Positions 22,343-33,857 of a DNA stretch of 64,000 nucleotides are shown here, piece by piece. Source of the DNA: Wurfbainia villosa (Eukaryota; Streptophyta; Magnoliopsida; Zingiberales; Zingiberaceae); NCBI GenBank assembly GCA_025175895.1, contig JAKLTH010000221.1, positions 1 through 64,000 of the forward strand, in the 5' to 3' direction. Made by a program: the position numbers and the translations under genes. Each line of letters begins with the position of its first letter. The stretch's first letter is position 1. Under the pieces are notes generated by a model that searched no databases, had not been told where the DNA came from, and was given only the letters and a program-made list of their open reading frames with translations.

Positions 22343-23074
22343 ATGGATTTTCAAGAAAAATTGGGTGACGACATCAACGTTCCGCCTTTCTTCGACCGCA
22401 AAGATTTCGCATATTCGAAAGGCAGAATGATGCATTTTCTAATGTGTGACTTTGACAATTGGATTAGTGTCTTAGTAGGTTTCGACACTCCAAAAGATGA
22501 AGAAGGAAGACAAATCAAGAAGAAGAATTGGAACCAAGACCAACTCCGATATTACAACATCAATAATAAAGTAATGGGTATATTGCTTAATGTAATTCCT
22601 AATGATATTTTGATTAAGATAGGAGATTGCAAAGATGCCAAGGAGATATGGAACAAATTAGCAAAATTCCATGAAGAACCTCACTCAATCCAAGAAGATA
22701 AGGAAGAGGAGGAAGAGAGCTCATTCTTACAAGAAAGTGAGGATTCGGAAGTCGAAGAATGCTCGACATCCGAGGAGGAAGAAGAAGTGGAAGAATTGGA
22801 GGTTGAAAGACCATCAACATCCAAGGAAGAGGTAGAATTGGAAGAAACCTCAACCTATAGGATTGAGGGGGAGGAAGTTAGATCATTCACTCCGGAGCCG
22901 GAACAAAATCAAGAAGTGGCGTCTACCTCCGGGAGAGATGAAGAACCCACTCCGGCCACCACCCTAGGTAACTCGAGTATTTCAATTAATAATAAAATTC
23001 ATATCATATGTTTTGAGTGTAAGGAATCCGGGCACTATAAGAGCAAGTGTCCAAAGAAGGTCAAGAAGTCTTAA
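22343..23074 (+). CDS. Copia gag protein of the pol-less element (243 aa)
   Basis: The N-terminus (PPFFDRKDFAYSKGRM) is the DUF4219/UBN2 gag type, followed by a gag core with MGILLNVIPND and AKEIWNKLAKFHE. A very acidic Glu-rich stretch spans about residues 115-200. One CCHC zinc knuckle (CFECKESGHYKSKC) lies near the end, before the stop. Gag binds element RNA and forms particles. The gag core is intact enough to be functional in principle, but the protein lacks the later part found in the minus-strand copia gag. Confidence 0.8.
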   Translation: MDFQEKLGDDINVPPFFDRKDFAYSKGRMMHFLMCDFDNWISVLVGFDTPKDEEGRQIKKKNWNQDQLRYYNINNKVMGILLNVIPNDILIKIGDCKDAKEIWNKLAKFHEEPHSIQEDKEEEEESSFLQESEDSEVEECSTSEEEEEVEELEVERPSTSKEEVELEETSTYRIEGEEVRSFTPEPEQNQEVASTSGRDEEPTPATTLGNSSISINNKIHIICFECKESGHYKSKCPKKVKKS

Positions 23075-23077
23075 CCG

Positions 23078-23281
23078 GTGCAGAAAGCTAAGGATGTCGG
23101 TGTCCCCACCATTAAAAGCAAGGAGCACATTATTTGCTTCAAATGCGGGCAACTGGGACACTATCTGAGTCAATGTCCAAAGGGGGAGAAGAAGACTCAT
23201 GAAGGAAGAGCTACACATGTAAGGGGAGCTAAGGCAAACCCTAAAGTAAATTTTAAGTATATATGCTTCTTCTTCAATTAA
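23078..23281 (+). pseudogene. Gag continuation with a second CCHC zinc knuckle
   Basis: Opens right after the gag stop and reads a second zinc knuckle (CFKCGQLGHYLSQCP). The two knuckles would lie in one protein if the intervening TAA at 23072-23074 were absent, so a single stop probably split gag here. Confidence 0.65.
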
Positions 23282-23345
23282 CTATCAAAAGCATGCTAGA
23301 AGTAATCTTGCAATTATTCATGAAAGGCATGCTAGAAATAATAGG

Positions 23346-23885
23346 TTGTATTGTTTAGGTGTTAAGCATGTGAATTTACCTAAGGACAAACCTAGATCAA
23401 ATAATTCTAGACCTATACTACCTAGGGAGACAATTAGAAAGGTAGAAGATCACTTAGACATCATTCCTAAATGGATTAGACATATACCTATAAAGGAAAA
23501 TATCTCAAGAGTTAATGAAAAATTAAAAATTGAGATATTAGAAAAGAAAAATCAAGTCTTGAGGTCAAGGCTTGAGAAACTAAAAAAGACCCTTGCAAAA
23601 ATACAAAATCAAATACAAGGGTCAAAGGATCAAAAATCTAGATTTAAGAGTCAAAACCTAGGGATTAGAAAGCAAGAACCATCAAAGGGCAAACCTAAGC
23701 CCAAGGAGACTTATCATAATGTTCCATTCGATTATGAAGCTCAAGTTAGGTCTAGGAAAACCAAGGTCAATAGGGAAGTCATCCCTAAGATTGACCAAGG
23801 TAGGTATTTAGTGGCTAAGATTTCAAGGAAACCTAGGGAAGCCATTAAGAAGGTTACAAGGGGAGTTACCCTAGAATTAACCTAG
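23346..23885 (+). pseudogene. Gag C-terminal, lysine-rich coiled-coil region
   Basis: 179 codons rich in Lys, Glu, Leu and Gln with heptad-like spacing (KKNQVLRSRLEKLKKTLAKI). This corresponds to the coiled-coil C-terminus of the minus-strand copia gag. After its stop, further gag-like codons can be read to about 24030 (YLVNPRSSNRYWVP), so the original gag was longer. Confidence 0.65.
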
Positions 23886-25104
23886 GTAAGACCCAAATAA
23901 CCAAGGCTTCTAAGCCTAGGAGGGTCATTAGGAGGGTATATAGGAAAGTTATTCCTAAGGAATACCTAGTAAACCCAAGGAGCTCCAATAGGTATTGGGT
24001 TCCTAGGAGCGTGATCGATTCACGCTAAATGGGTTAGGTGTGTCAACCTTGAATGAATAGATAGTTAACCTAACCATGGTAAAGGTGACACTTTAGGTCA
24101 TTTCTAAGATAATAGGGTACTTTGGAAATAAGGGTGATTATAATCCTAAAGGTTTTTAGGATGTGCCAGTATATTTTGAAGATTATGAAAAATCAATCAA
24201 ATTGGCATAAACTAGGTTTAGAGGTCATAGTGTGTCATTTTTTATTTTTGACACACTTGGGAGAAAAATGATAATATGGTAAGATGGAATAAATAATAAC
24301 AAATGACAATTAATATTAAAACTTAGGTATTATTATTATACCTTTATATTTTATTTGTCATGCTTAATTTGCCATATAACATGTCATGACATCATATTCA
24401 TTTAAATCATATAAATGTCATGATATTACTTAGGTTTAAGGTTAAATGTCATGTATGCTTAGATTTTTTCTTTATGTCATGATATCATTATCATTGGCCA
24501 TGTTTATGTATGCTATCATTTATGTCATGATCATTCATTCATTTATGAAAATTAATTTAAGGACAATTGACATGACTTGAAGTCCCATGTATAAGGGTTT
24601 AGAGTTTAGGATTTAGGGTTTATGGTTGATACAATGTAAGCTCAAACATTGAAGTTTTTCTTCATTTTTGAACTTTGTATCAATTTCACTATTTTATGGG
24701 TAAATTATTTTTCAAATATTTTTCACCCATTGTATTGCTTATAAGTAATGTACGTATGAATTTTCACGATTTTTCAAAATATTTAAAATTACTTATAAAT
24801 TTTCAAAACTCGTTTCTGATAACTGAAATTCGGAAATTTTAGTTATCAATCGACTGTTGCTTGATTGTAGTCAACTAATGTATAGAGCAGTCGACTGATT
24901 ACTGTCAGAGTCGACTGCTAGAGTTGATTTCGGGTAAACAAGGATGTTTAGCCCATGTTTCAGTTATGTTAGGATTCCCTAACCACTCATAATCCTAGGA
25001 TATGCTTTGGAAAATATTAGAAAGGGTGAAAATCCATTGGATATGTATTAGGAGAGTTGTTAGGATGATTTATCAATTTTAAACTATGTGAAAGTTCAAA
25101 ATCA

Positions 25105-25440
25105 TTTCGTTTGACGGAATATTTTATAATACTTCATCTAGGTCATCCCAAAATCTTAATTCAATATTTTCATCTAGTCTTACTTGAGATACATATACAC
25201 TAATTACATTCGTAGTTTCTTTCTCCACTACTATTTTTTTAGAGCTATAATTCTATTCCTCTTTCTAATTACTCCTACAACTTCATTCTTTAACGAACTA
25301 TTTACAATAATATCAACTTCATTTCTTATTTTACTCTTTCTTATATATCATAATTTAAAATCTAAATTCTCTATCATTTTTACCTTCTCGTTGATCCATT
25401 ATACAAACTATTAATTTTACCTTCTGCTTTAAAATTGAGT
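25105..25440 (-). mobile_element. LINE (non-LTR retrotransposon) endonuclease fragment
   Basis: Minus-strand reading with several stops recovers the APE-type endonuclease region of plant LINEs. A block like FKLWYIRKSKIRNEVDIIV is followed by one like VVGVIRKRNRIIALK and then ISVYVSQVRLDENIELRFWDDLDE. The usual form has SAYAPQ. No reverse transcriptase domain is adjacent. It is an old, truncated and non-functional copy. Confidence 0.7.
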
Positions 25441-25719
25441 ACCTGATTTGATAAATTGAATAAATTTGATAAAATAAACAGATAAGTTTGACCCTCAGGT
25501 ACCTTAGCCTACCCGTCTAACATCCTACTTGAGATAAAACCATAAACTCATTACGAAAAATAGGATTACTGCAAATAATGCATGCCGAAAAATAATTACA
25601 GTAAGTCAATATTGATCACACCACAACTCTCTTTCTAGTTGCGCTTATAGCTCATCCAAAAACCCCCATTGACATTCATTAAACCTGAAAAATTCTTAGG
25701 GATTCCAGCTCAACGATAA

Positions 25720-28700
25720 TCACATTCCGATTGCTTCATCCAGCGTTCCAGAAGCAGCAGCCGATCCAGTCAATTTCTTCTCTAATTTGCTGTGTTTCAG
25801 TTTATTAGCTTCACTATCTGCCTCAAAAACAATCTTTGAATGAGTAAATCCTGCTTCTTCAAATATTGCTGCTTTTTTCGCGATCAATGAGCTACGCTGC
25901 AACACATCGATCCCATCATATGTCCAAATGCACAGTAATGCCTCGCCTTTCAGCGCAATAGCAAACCAGCCAAGACCAGCAACTGCAATATCGACAGAAC
26001 TTCTATCCCAACTTTCTCCAGTAACATTAAATTCCTTTCTCACCCATTTACCGAGTTCCTTGACACGCTTCTCACCTATAGGAGGCTGCAGGGAAAATGA
26101 ACGATACCATTATATCCACAAACATGCACTCTATGAGGATATTTTTTCCAATACCTGTAGCTGTTGACCAAAGTGGGTTTCTATCAGTATGGCTGCATTC
26201 TCTGTTTTGCCCATATGAAGAGGAACGAGTGGCGATGCCCACACAGTGAGATAAATAGAATCAACTGATGATTTCTCGATGTCTACCCGCACTAGGCCAC
26301 CAATATGAACAGAATGTTGCGACTGTTTTTGAAGTAGGTCAATAAGATTAATTATAAGAATTTAATAATGAACTGTAATAAAGAAGCTGAAAGAATCAGT
26401 ACAAAACAATAAAACTAGATAAAATATATCTATTAGTCTAATAACTGTGAACAACAAAAGACCATCCATTTTCTCACAGATTGGGAACACAAATCTCTCC
26501 CTAAGACAAGCTATAAATGTAATCAAGAATCAAGCAGATTTCAATTCAATAGGCCTACGCTTCCATGAAAGACAAACAACTCAACTTTATATCATAAGTA
26601 CTTGTGAAATCAACAAAAAACTAACCAGATTTGCATCATATATTCACAAATACAAATGGATATTTATCCAAGTTCAGTGTTAGTTCTCCAGTGAAAATAG
26701 AAACAAAGAATTCATATCATCCACGTGAAGCCAACAGAACCTCTTATTAATAAGGTTCACCTTAAAACTCATTATTTGAACAATTCAAGATAGTTCAAAA
26801 TCTATAAATTGAATAGCAAGTTAGCAACTAACAGATTCTCTTAAAGTGGTGTATCCTTTGGCACCTTCCAAGGTAGAATTTCGCAGAGGTCTCATCATAT
26901 ATAGGAAGAATCACATCAATTAAGTCCATTTTCAAGCTTTTAGCAGAGAACTTTTAAAATGAAAGCAAACATTCATAATAATATAATCACAACATGAGGG
27001 AAATTCCATTTTCCAGAATATGAAGTCCTAGGCACCTATTAGTAGCTATTTCCTGCAAAGCAAGTGTTAACTCTAACAATTGATATTGGATCTCTCGGGA
27101 TCACTTCTTAGGATTGACATCCATTGAAAATTCCAAAAAAAACCATCATAGTGTTTAAATTTCAGCACAACCCCATTAGACATTAATATACTAATATTAA
27201 TCCTATTCCTCAACACAAAATAATTTTCAAATTGCTTGTAATTCTCTTTTTCAAAAGTAACAAAAGTGAAGTTCACAATCTGGCCAATTAGCGCATTGGT
27301 CTCACCTGTTGAATGTGTTGTGGATAGAGGAAGACTAGCGAAAACTTTATTTAACATAAAGGATAGTCCAGTGCACTAGCCAATGCGGGATCCGGGAAAA
27401 AGTTTATCATACATAGTCTTACTCTACATCGCAAGAGATTATTTCCACGACTTGATCTCGTGATTTCTAAGTCACACGGCAACAACTTTACTATTGAGCC
27501 AAACCTCCCCTTCAAAACTTTATTTAACATAGCTAAAAATAATTTCAAATATCTAAATGTCATCAGTTATATAGCATTATATATAATTTATTGGCAGCTA
27601 ATCTCAAATAACATGCGTCAAACTTTGTTGCTATTGTCGTTGTTGCATATTAGCCATTTCTACTTCAAACTAATCCAACCATTCATGGATAACAAGACAA
27701 TAAAGTTTGACACCAAATTTGCTCTGTTTTTTCTTTCTTGCAAACAATTTCAAGCTATTTCCAAGTAGCCCTCACTAGGCACCAAAAGCAAATTAAGAAG
27801 CCAATTAGCGCATTGGTCTCACCTGTTGAATATGTTGTGGATAGAGGAAGACTAGAGAAAACTTTATTTAACATAAAGGATAGTCCAGTGCACTAGCCAA
27901 TGCGGGATCCGGGTAAAAGTTTATTATACATAGTCTTACTCTACATCGCAAGAGATTATTTCCGCGACTTGATCTCGTGATTTCTAAGTCACATGACAAC
28001 AACTTTACCATTGAGCTAAACCTCCCCTTCAAAACTTTATTTAACATAGCTAAAAATAATTTCAAATATCTAAATGTCATCGGTTATATAGCATTATATA
28101 TAATTTATTGGCAGCTAATCCCAAATAACATGCGTCACACTTTGTTGTTATTGTTGTTGTTGCATATTAGCCATTTCTACTTCAAACTAATCCAACCATT
28201 CATGGATAACAAGACAATAAAGTTTGACACCAAATTTGCTCTGTTTTTTCTTTCTTGCAAACAATTTCAAGCTATTTCCAAGTAGCCCTCACTAGGCACC
28301 AAAAGCAAATTAAGAAGCCATTTGTAGGTACATGGATCACAAAACTCTAATGAGCAAGATGATAACCTTCTAACGTACATTGTGGTTCTAGTGAAATTAC
28401 ACTGACTTATTTCAATAACCACTTTCATTTCGGCAACAATTACAACATCATAAAATTTAATCGTTATTCCCTTTCCAACACTATCTAAATTCAGGTCTCT
28501 AACCTAATGTCCTTTTTTAAAGCTCTCAAACATTCATGATGTGAACAATTGATATGATAACTAATCAGAACCTAACTGTATCAGATTGTTTTATTGCATG
28601 TAAGTTCAACGACCAAAATGCTTTCTTTTCTTTTTCTCCTTCAAAGTCTCACAGCAAGGATATGTACATAGCAAGTCAAAAATGAAACGATCTCTTATCT

Positions 28701-29992
28701 TTAATTCCATCAAGAAAATGGATAAGAGAATACAATTAACTTCACAAACCTTGATTCTGTATGTCCTAGGTTTCAGTTCTTTGCTCATATGGGCAAGTTT
28801 CTGCTCTTCCCACGTCAGCCTCGTTGTGATCTGGTAAGGGTGCAGTATACCTGGTGTGTCAAACAGTTTAGCCTTCCCACTGAGAATTCCTTCCACTCTA
28901 ATGATCCCTAAAGTAGTGCCCGGCACAGGTGCCTCTGTCAAATGGCTCACTTTGTTCCCGACGCATCTCGCCATTGAGTTGATCAACGTAGACTTGCCAG
29001 CGTTCTGAGCCCCTACTACCCAAACATTGCCACGCACCCCGACGAGGTCCCTCACATGGTCAACGAGGTTCCGGACGCCCCAATTCCTGACCGCACTCAC
29101 CAGGTGCACTGCCGTCAACTTGCTAACTCCACCAACTCTGGCCCTCTTCCTGACCCACCTCCAAAGCCTTGGGACATATGGAGGAAGGGAGGAGGTCAAT
29201 CTTGGTCACGACGAGGACCGCCCTTGGAACGTTCCCGGGCTTTCCCTCCTTCCAGGCGTTGGAATTCTTCTCGATGGAGGAGGAAACCAGCCGGGCGACC
29301 TTTCGGGGGAGGGAGCCATCGAAATCGGCCGCATCAACGACCATCAGAACGATGGAGCGAGCACCGGCAGGGGAGACCATCTTGGGGCTGACCATGCGGT
29401 CGAAGTCGAAGTCGGGGAGGAGGTTCTCGGAGGAGGGGTTCTTGACGCGGCCGTAATGTCGAAGGGAGTGACAGCGCGCGCAGACCAGAGGGCGAGGAGG
29501 CTGATCGGGGACAACGGGGTCCTCCTTCGGCACGAGATGGCCAGATTTGAGGAAAAGCGACAGAGAGGTGCCGTCACCACCCAAGGGGCGAGCGCGGTCG
29601 ATGGGGGCCCGGTAGTCTGGGGACTTGGAGGAGGGGGCGGTGAAGAAGCCGGGGAGGGCGGGTTCAGAGGACTGCATGTGGACGCCGCACCCGGGGCAGA
29701 GGGGGAGGAGGTGAGGAGGGGATCGGTCGAAATCGTCGTCTCCCTCATGATGGCATCCACCTCGGAGGGCGGAGAGGGGAGGAAGTGGCTGAACGGCGGA
29801 GGAGGAGGAGAGGCGGTGGAAGGGAAAGAAGAAGGGAAGAAGATAAGGGTGGCGACTTCGGTGGAGAAGGAAGGAGGAGGAGGAAGTGGAAGTCGAAGGG
29901 CCTGGAGAAGCATAGACGTAGCGGAAGTGAGCGAGAGAGGACGGCGGCCGCTTGTTGAGAGACCGGGAGAGCTTCCGGGCCAGCGAGAGCAT
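25720..29992 (-). CDS. BPG2/YqeH-type circularly permuted GTPase, probably plastid-targeted, with one frameshift
   Basis: Three exons: 29992-28750, 26322-26155 and 26085-25720, joined at GT/AG sites, about 591 codons. The start ATG 29992 gives a Ser/Arg/Pro-rich N-terminus of about 80 residues that fits a transit peptide. A Cys4 zinc finger follows (CPGC near residue 97, CARC near 170). The GTPase motifs are permuted: G4 TKIDLLP (~263) comes before G1 GAQNAGKS (~328) and G3 DTPG (~378). The C-terminal part has HIGGLVRVDIE and VDIAVAGLGWFAI. This architecture is that of YqeH/NOA1/BPG2 proteins, which act in chloroplast ribosome (16S rRNA) maturation. It looks closer to BPG2-like than to NOA1. 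One extra base near 29158 shifts the frame between G4 and WVRKRAR; both sides are well conserved, so this is either an assembly indel or a recent lesion. Intron 1 (2.4 kb) contains duplicated SINEs. Confidence 0.87.
27359..27513 (-). mobile_element. Au-type SINE, copy 1
   Basis: The minus strand reads an Au-type SINE: A-box-like TGGCTCAATAGTAAAGTTG, B-box region around GATCAAGTCGTGG, a GTAGAGTAAGACTATG core, and the terminal AGTGCACTGGACTATCC block typical of Au. It is flanked by a perfect 18 bp target-site duplication, AAAACTTTATTTAACATA, at 27341-27358 and 27514-27531. Confidence 0.93.
27876..28030 (-). mobile_element. Au-type SINE, copy 2 (by segmental duplication)
   Basis: Same element as the copy 517 bases upstream, with the same flanking 18 bp repeats at 27858-27875 and 28031-28048. 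It therefore arose by duplication of the whole region and not by a second insertion. Confidence 0.93.
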
Positions 29993-30215
29993 TGTTGTGA
30001 CGCTATCTTCTGCTTGCCTTGAAGGTGTCTGATGTTTTGAGGCAAAGATGCCGGTTTCGGTTCGGCCTTCTCGAATGGGCTGGGCCTGATTTTTTAATTT
30101 AGCATTCAACTCAAGAAGGTTCACACCCTATATTCAAATTTCTAAAATCAACTGTTCATTGGCTTTGTCCAAATAATCATCTAATTTCTCCAATTTCATT
30201 TTTTTATAAGGGGAG

Positions 30216-31387
30216 TGATGCGGGTATGGGAAACAATCTGGTCGCTCCGTTTTCAATGCAGTGAAGCACTGAGGGAGGTATCAGAGGATTCTCCCCGGCC
30301 GCAATCAGTAGAGAATAAGAGGATGAAGTAGATGAAACGCAAGAAGCTGATGCTAGCAATCGAGATTCAGACACAAGATGTAACGTGGTTCGGAATGAGG
30401 ATTCCTACTCCACGGAGGTGAGTTGTCTCACTAGATGCGATGCCTAAGCACGTTCACTATGAATGTCCTCCTTTACAGAAAGCCAGTTTCCGCAGGTGGA
30501 GGGGAAATACCTCTTACAATGATATTACAAGACGAGGAAAATACAAGAGATGTAGCAATGACTGATCTCCGTCCTTCTTCTCCGGCGATATGGTTGTTCC
30601 CTTTTTTCCTTCTCCTCTTGCCTCTTCTTCTCTCTTGCTGCGTCGGAATGATTCTGGATCCCTTTTCCTCCTTGCTTCCTCCCCTTTTATCTCTTTTTCC
30701 TTCCTTCATCGTAACGTCGTAGGTTATCTCCATCGTACACGTGGCCACCACCTTTCCCTGGAGAATAATTACATGTATATCGGAGTGAAGACTCCTTGGA
30801 ATATTATGTGGGGCCTCCCAGGCCGTTGCCTAACACTCTTTCCTCTATTTTTCGGGAAACTAGGCTAGACTATCTCCCTCAACTTTCCGTGTTGAGGGAA
30901 GCTAGTTTAGGTCTATAGCCCACGGGTGACCTAGCCCTAAGGCTTTTTATCAACCCGAACCAACTCCTCTTTTCCCCATGTCAAATTCCCCTTGTATTGA
31001 TCGATTGATCGACCTCTTGGCGGCGCCTTCCGCCTCTCCTTCACGTATCAATTGCTTTCATTAACTCTCCGTACGATTGACTTTCAATATTTGCCCGTCT
31101 GATCGATGGCTTCGATGTTCACCCGCTAATGGCTTTCAACATTCGCCTGCGCAATGACTTCGATGTTCGTGCGGCTAATGGCTTCGATGTTCGCCGCGTG
31201 CCAATGGCTTCGATGTTCGCCTGCGATAAGCTTCGCGTTCGCCGCGCCAATGGCTTCCGAGGTTCGCCGCGCGCAATTTTCCTTTCCTTTCTTAGGTGAG
31301 CAAAGGTGTATTTTGGATCGGATCGGGTCACCGTTAACCCCTCTATCGGGGATTATGTAGAGAAGGTACCAGTAGTATTATTAGTCA
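30216..31387 (-). repeat. Gypsy 3' LTR (left copy)
   Basis: Starts TGATGCGGG on the plus strand and matches the right LTR from about 30370 to 31380, sharing for example CTACTCCACGGAGGTGAG and TCTATCGGGGATTATGTAG. It contains only about 7 units of the 26 bp minisatellite. The right end is uncertain by about 8 bases. Confidence 0.85.
31095..31275. repeat. 26 bp minisatellite in the left LTR, ~7 units
   Basis: Units of the type CCAATGGCTTCGATGTTCGC. It is the same family as the longer array in the right LTR. Confidence 0.8.
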
Positions 31388-31665
31388 ACCGAAAAATAGT
31401 GCGAGTTATAAGTTTGACTTTCCTAATGTACATAAAGTTTCGACCTATTCTTCATTTCTGACTTAAATCCATCCGTTCCTTATAACTCCCCAAGATATTG
31501 AAAGAGGCCCGCTGGGCCCATGGGCTCCGCTTCTTCTTCTCCTTCTGTGCAGCTGAATCGTCACGGAAAACTCTATATAAACCCTCGCCTTCTTCTTTTA
31601 GGTATCGTTTAGTGTGCTTGATAATCCAGTCTGTTCTTCTTCTCCCGTGATTCTCACCGGTGGCC
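31388..31665. other. Gypsy sequence between the 3' LTR and the first antisense ORF
   Basis: No polypurine tract directly next to the LTR, which is unexpected. It may hold the promoter and leader of the antisense ORF, but I can point to no specific motif. Confidence 0.3.
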
Positions 31666-33857
31666 ATGGGCGATCCAAATTCCTTCCTTTCTCACACGAT
31701 TCTTCCTTATCCTCCGAGTAAGTGTTCGCTTTGTTCACACCCATGGCTCCTAGGACCCTCTCTTCACACTTTGGTATGAACATACCATAACTCAGTTAGA
31801 TTGCAACCATTATTTCTTTAACCTGAAGAACAACTACATAGACCCTTCTATAAAATGTTGTTTCACGACCAAACTGCATCGGCCTCATAAACCTCCTCCT
31901 GGCTTGACATGCTTTTTCTATGAACAATTTCTTAACGGCCTATCCCTGCCGGCACCACAGGTCTATTTGGACCTCCTAAACTTCTACGGACTACCCCTGA
32001 ATCAATTCACCCCCAACTCTTTCCGGATTCTATCGGGAGCCCACATAGTGTTCCAACATTTGAACCTCTCTTTGACCCCCGAAATATTCCATTGCTTCTT
32101 CCAGTTAAAGTCTTCTAAGGCAGGCCTCTTCTATTTGTCTAGTCGTTCAGACTGCCAATTCCTGGTGAACCTGCCTACTTCCCACAAGGGTTGGGAAGCC
32201 TTATATTTCTTTGTACAACTTCCAGAGTCTTTACCTTACTCTGATACTTGGAAGGTAGACCTTCCTGAATTGCCTTCTTTCCGGGAAATGAGGACCAAAT
32301 GTCCCTTCAGGCTGTATAGAGTCTTAGGAGAGCTACATTATCGCCAAACCATCCGATAGAAACTCCTCTTAAGCCACTTTGGATTGTCTCTCTACCTTTG
32401 ACGACTTGCTATAGGTAGGGTGACATTTATCCCGCAACGTGACTTCCTTTTAGGGCATTCATCTTTCTTACCAAGATATCTTGTAGATAATCTGATGCTA
32501 AGGCTTTGGTGGAAGGAGTCGATCGAGGTCGCCAAGAAGAAGAAGACCACGACTAAAAGAGGCAAATCCAGCTCTCCATCTCCTCGGAAGAAGCTGCGGC
32601 TTATCAAGAAAGGAGCTTCAAGTTCATCAGCTCTTCTTCCCTTGTCTTCCCACTAGCCTAAGCTCAACCCCTAATCATCTATGAACCCGGAAGGCAACAC
32701 CTCCCTGCCTCTTCTTTAGCTCCCCAAGGAGGAGATTCTCCTCCCGATTTCTCGCATTCTTCCCCTCCGCATGAGAATTCACCCTGCCTTCTCATACGGG
32801 AATCCTCTAAGCTCCAATACCTTCCGACTCGAGAACCGCTCCTATCCATCTTCCGTGCACTGTGCCCCCATCTTCTTCGGAAGGTAGATCCTTCCTTCCG
32901 GTTCCTCCGAGGGCCACTCTGGGATCTTTCTTTGAAGATCGGCACCCTTCGGAGGTAAAATTCTTTAACCAGTCGGGTATACAAGGCCCGTGTAAGCAAG
33001 TGAGCAAATTGCTGGCAGAGGTATTTACTCCTTCTTCTCCTCCTCTTTGCTATGGGTATTTCCCTATACTGATGTAGGCTGATAATTTTCCTCTCCTTTT
33101 AGGCCTCCACCCAACATAACAACATGGTAGCCCATCTAGCCCGATTCCAATCTAGTGGAAAGAGCTCATGTGACGGTTAAGCGAGCGAGCAAGAGGCAAA
33201 GGAGGCGGACTTTAGGGGCCAGTGCGAAGATGCCACGATGCAACTAGCCTTGGTTCGAAGCGAGAAAGAGGAACTGCAACGAAAAAATGAGGAACTAGAA
33301 TAACGCCTCTTTTTGCAATCTAGCGAGCTGCAACAGGTAGATATCCTGACTCAGAAACTGAAAGAGTATAAGAGATATCTTATGGATGCCATGATCAAGG
33401 ATGCTGATTCTTCGGCTACTATCACACAACTTCAATAAGAACGTCACCATTTTAACCTAGAGCGTCGCGAGGAATCTGTGCGAAGAAGTGTCGAGCTTTT
33501 CTCCATGGTAGCGCTATTCCCGAACCTTATCATCGGTGGCTCGAAGAATCCATCCTTCACCAAGAATACTCAAGCCCTCTCGACTGGGTAGGCAGCCATC
33601 CAAGCGTACCACGAAAAGATGCTTTGGCTGAATCGGGCGGAAAGTCGAGCTCAACTAGCCCAATGTCGAGATCGGATGAAAGAGCGGAGAGACTGATCTT
33701 AAAGACGCTATGTGAAGAAGGGGTAGATTTATTTGTATTAGGCTTTGAGGGTCCTCGGCTCAAAACGCCGAGCGAGGATACCGCCTGCCGCGATACACTA
33801 GTTATTTGGATCCGAAGGGCGTTAGCCAAGTGTCCGCCGATCTCTTTCGAACTGTAA
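31666..33857 (+). pseudogene. Antisense ORF 1 of the Tat element, 'putative gypsy type transposon' domain
   Basis: ATG 31666 starts a short exon (MGDPNSFLSHTILPYPP) ending at a possible GTAAGT donor at 31718. The main open frame, 31904-32359, carries the plant retroelement domain PF04195 (putative gypsy type transposon): LPAPQVYLDLLNFYGLPLNQ, then TPNSFRILSGA and LPTSHKGWEALYFFV. Downstream (about 33100-33690) a Glu/Gln/Arg-rich coiled-coil region is readable with several stops. The function of such ORFs is unknown. It runs opposite to gag-pol. Stops and frame changes make it non-functional. Confidence 0.72.

Larger units (their letters stand above)
22024..24960 (+). mobile_element. Pol-less, gag-only Ty1/copia derivative
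   Basis: Order on the plus strand: partial LTR (22024-22274, ending CCCAACA), a degenerate primer-binding site (TGGTATTAGAG), gag in three open segments (22343-23885), a gag-like tail to about 24030, then non-coding sequence to about 24960. No protease, integrase, RT or RNase H is present. The tail at about 24620-24870 is homologous, in inverted orientation, to 20860-21120 of the copia element above, which there sits near the polypurine tract. Gag therefore connects to the 3' internal end with pol missing, as in described plant gag-only (TR-GAG type) elements. A 3' LTR was not recognised. Confidence 0.7.
27283..28316. repeat. Tandem duplication, 2 x 517 bp, in the GTPase intron
   Basis: 27283-27799 and 27800-28316 are the same sequence offset by 517 bases, with roughly a dozen substitutions (about 97% identical). 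Each unit contains one complete SINE with both target-site duplications. Confidence 0.95.

Noticed and set aside
27868..28080. Minus-strand 70-codon frames in the GTPase intron (also 27351-27563)
   Set aside because: They lie in the duplicated SINE and its flanks; SINEs do not encode protein.
29027..30022. 331-codon plus-strand Gly-rich open frame
   Set aside because: Antisense shadow of exon 1 of the BPG2-like GTPase, whose motifs and splice sites are on the minus strand.
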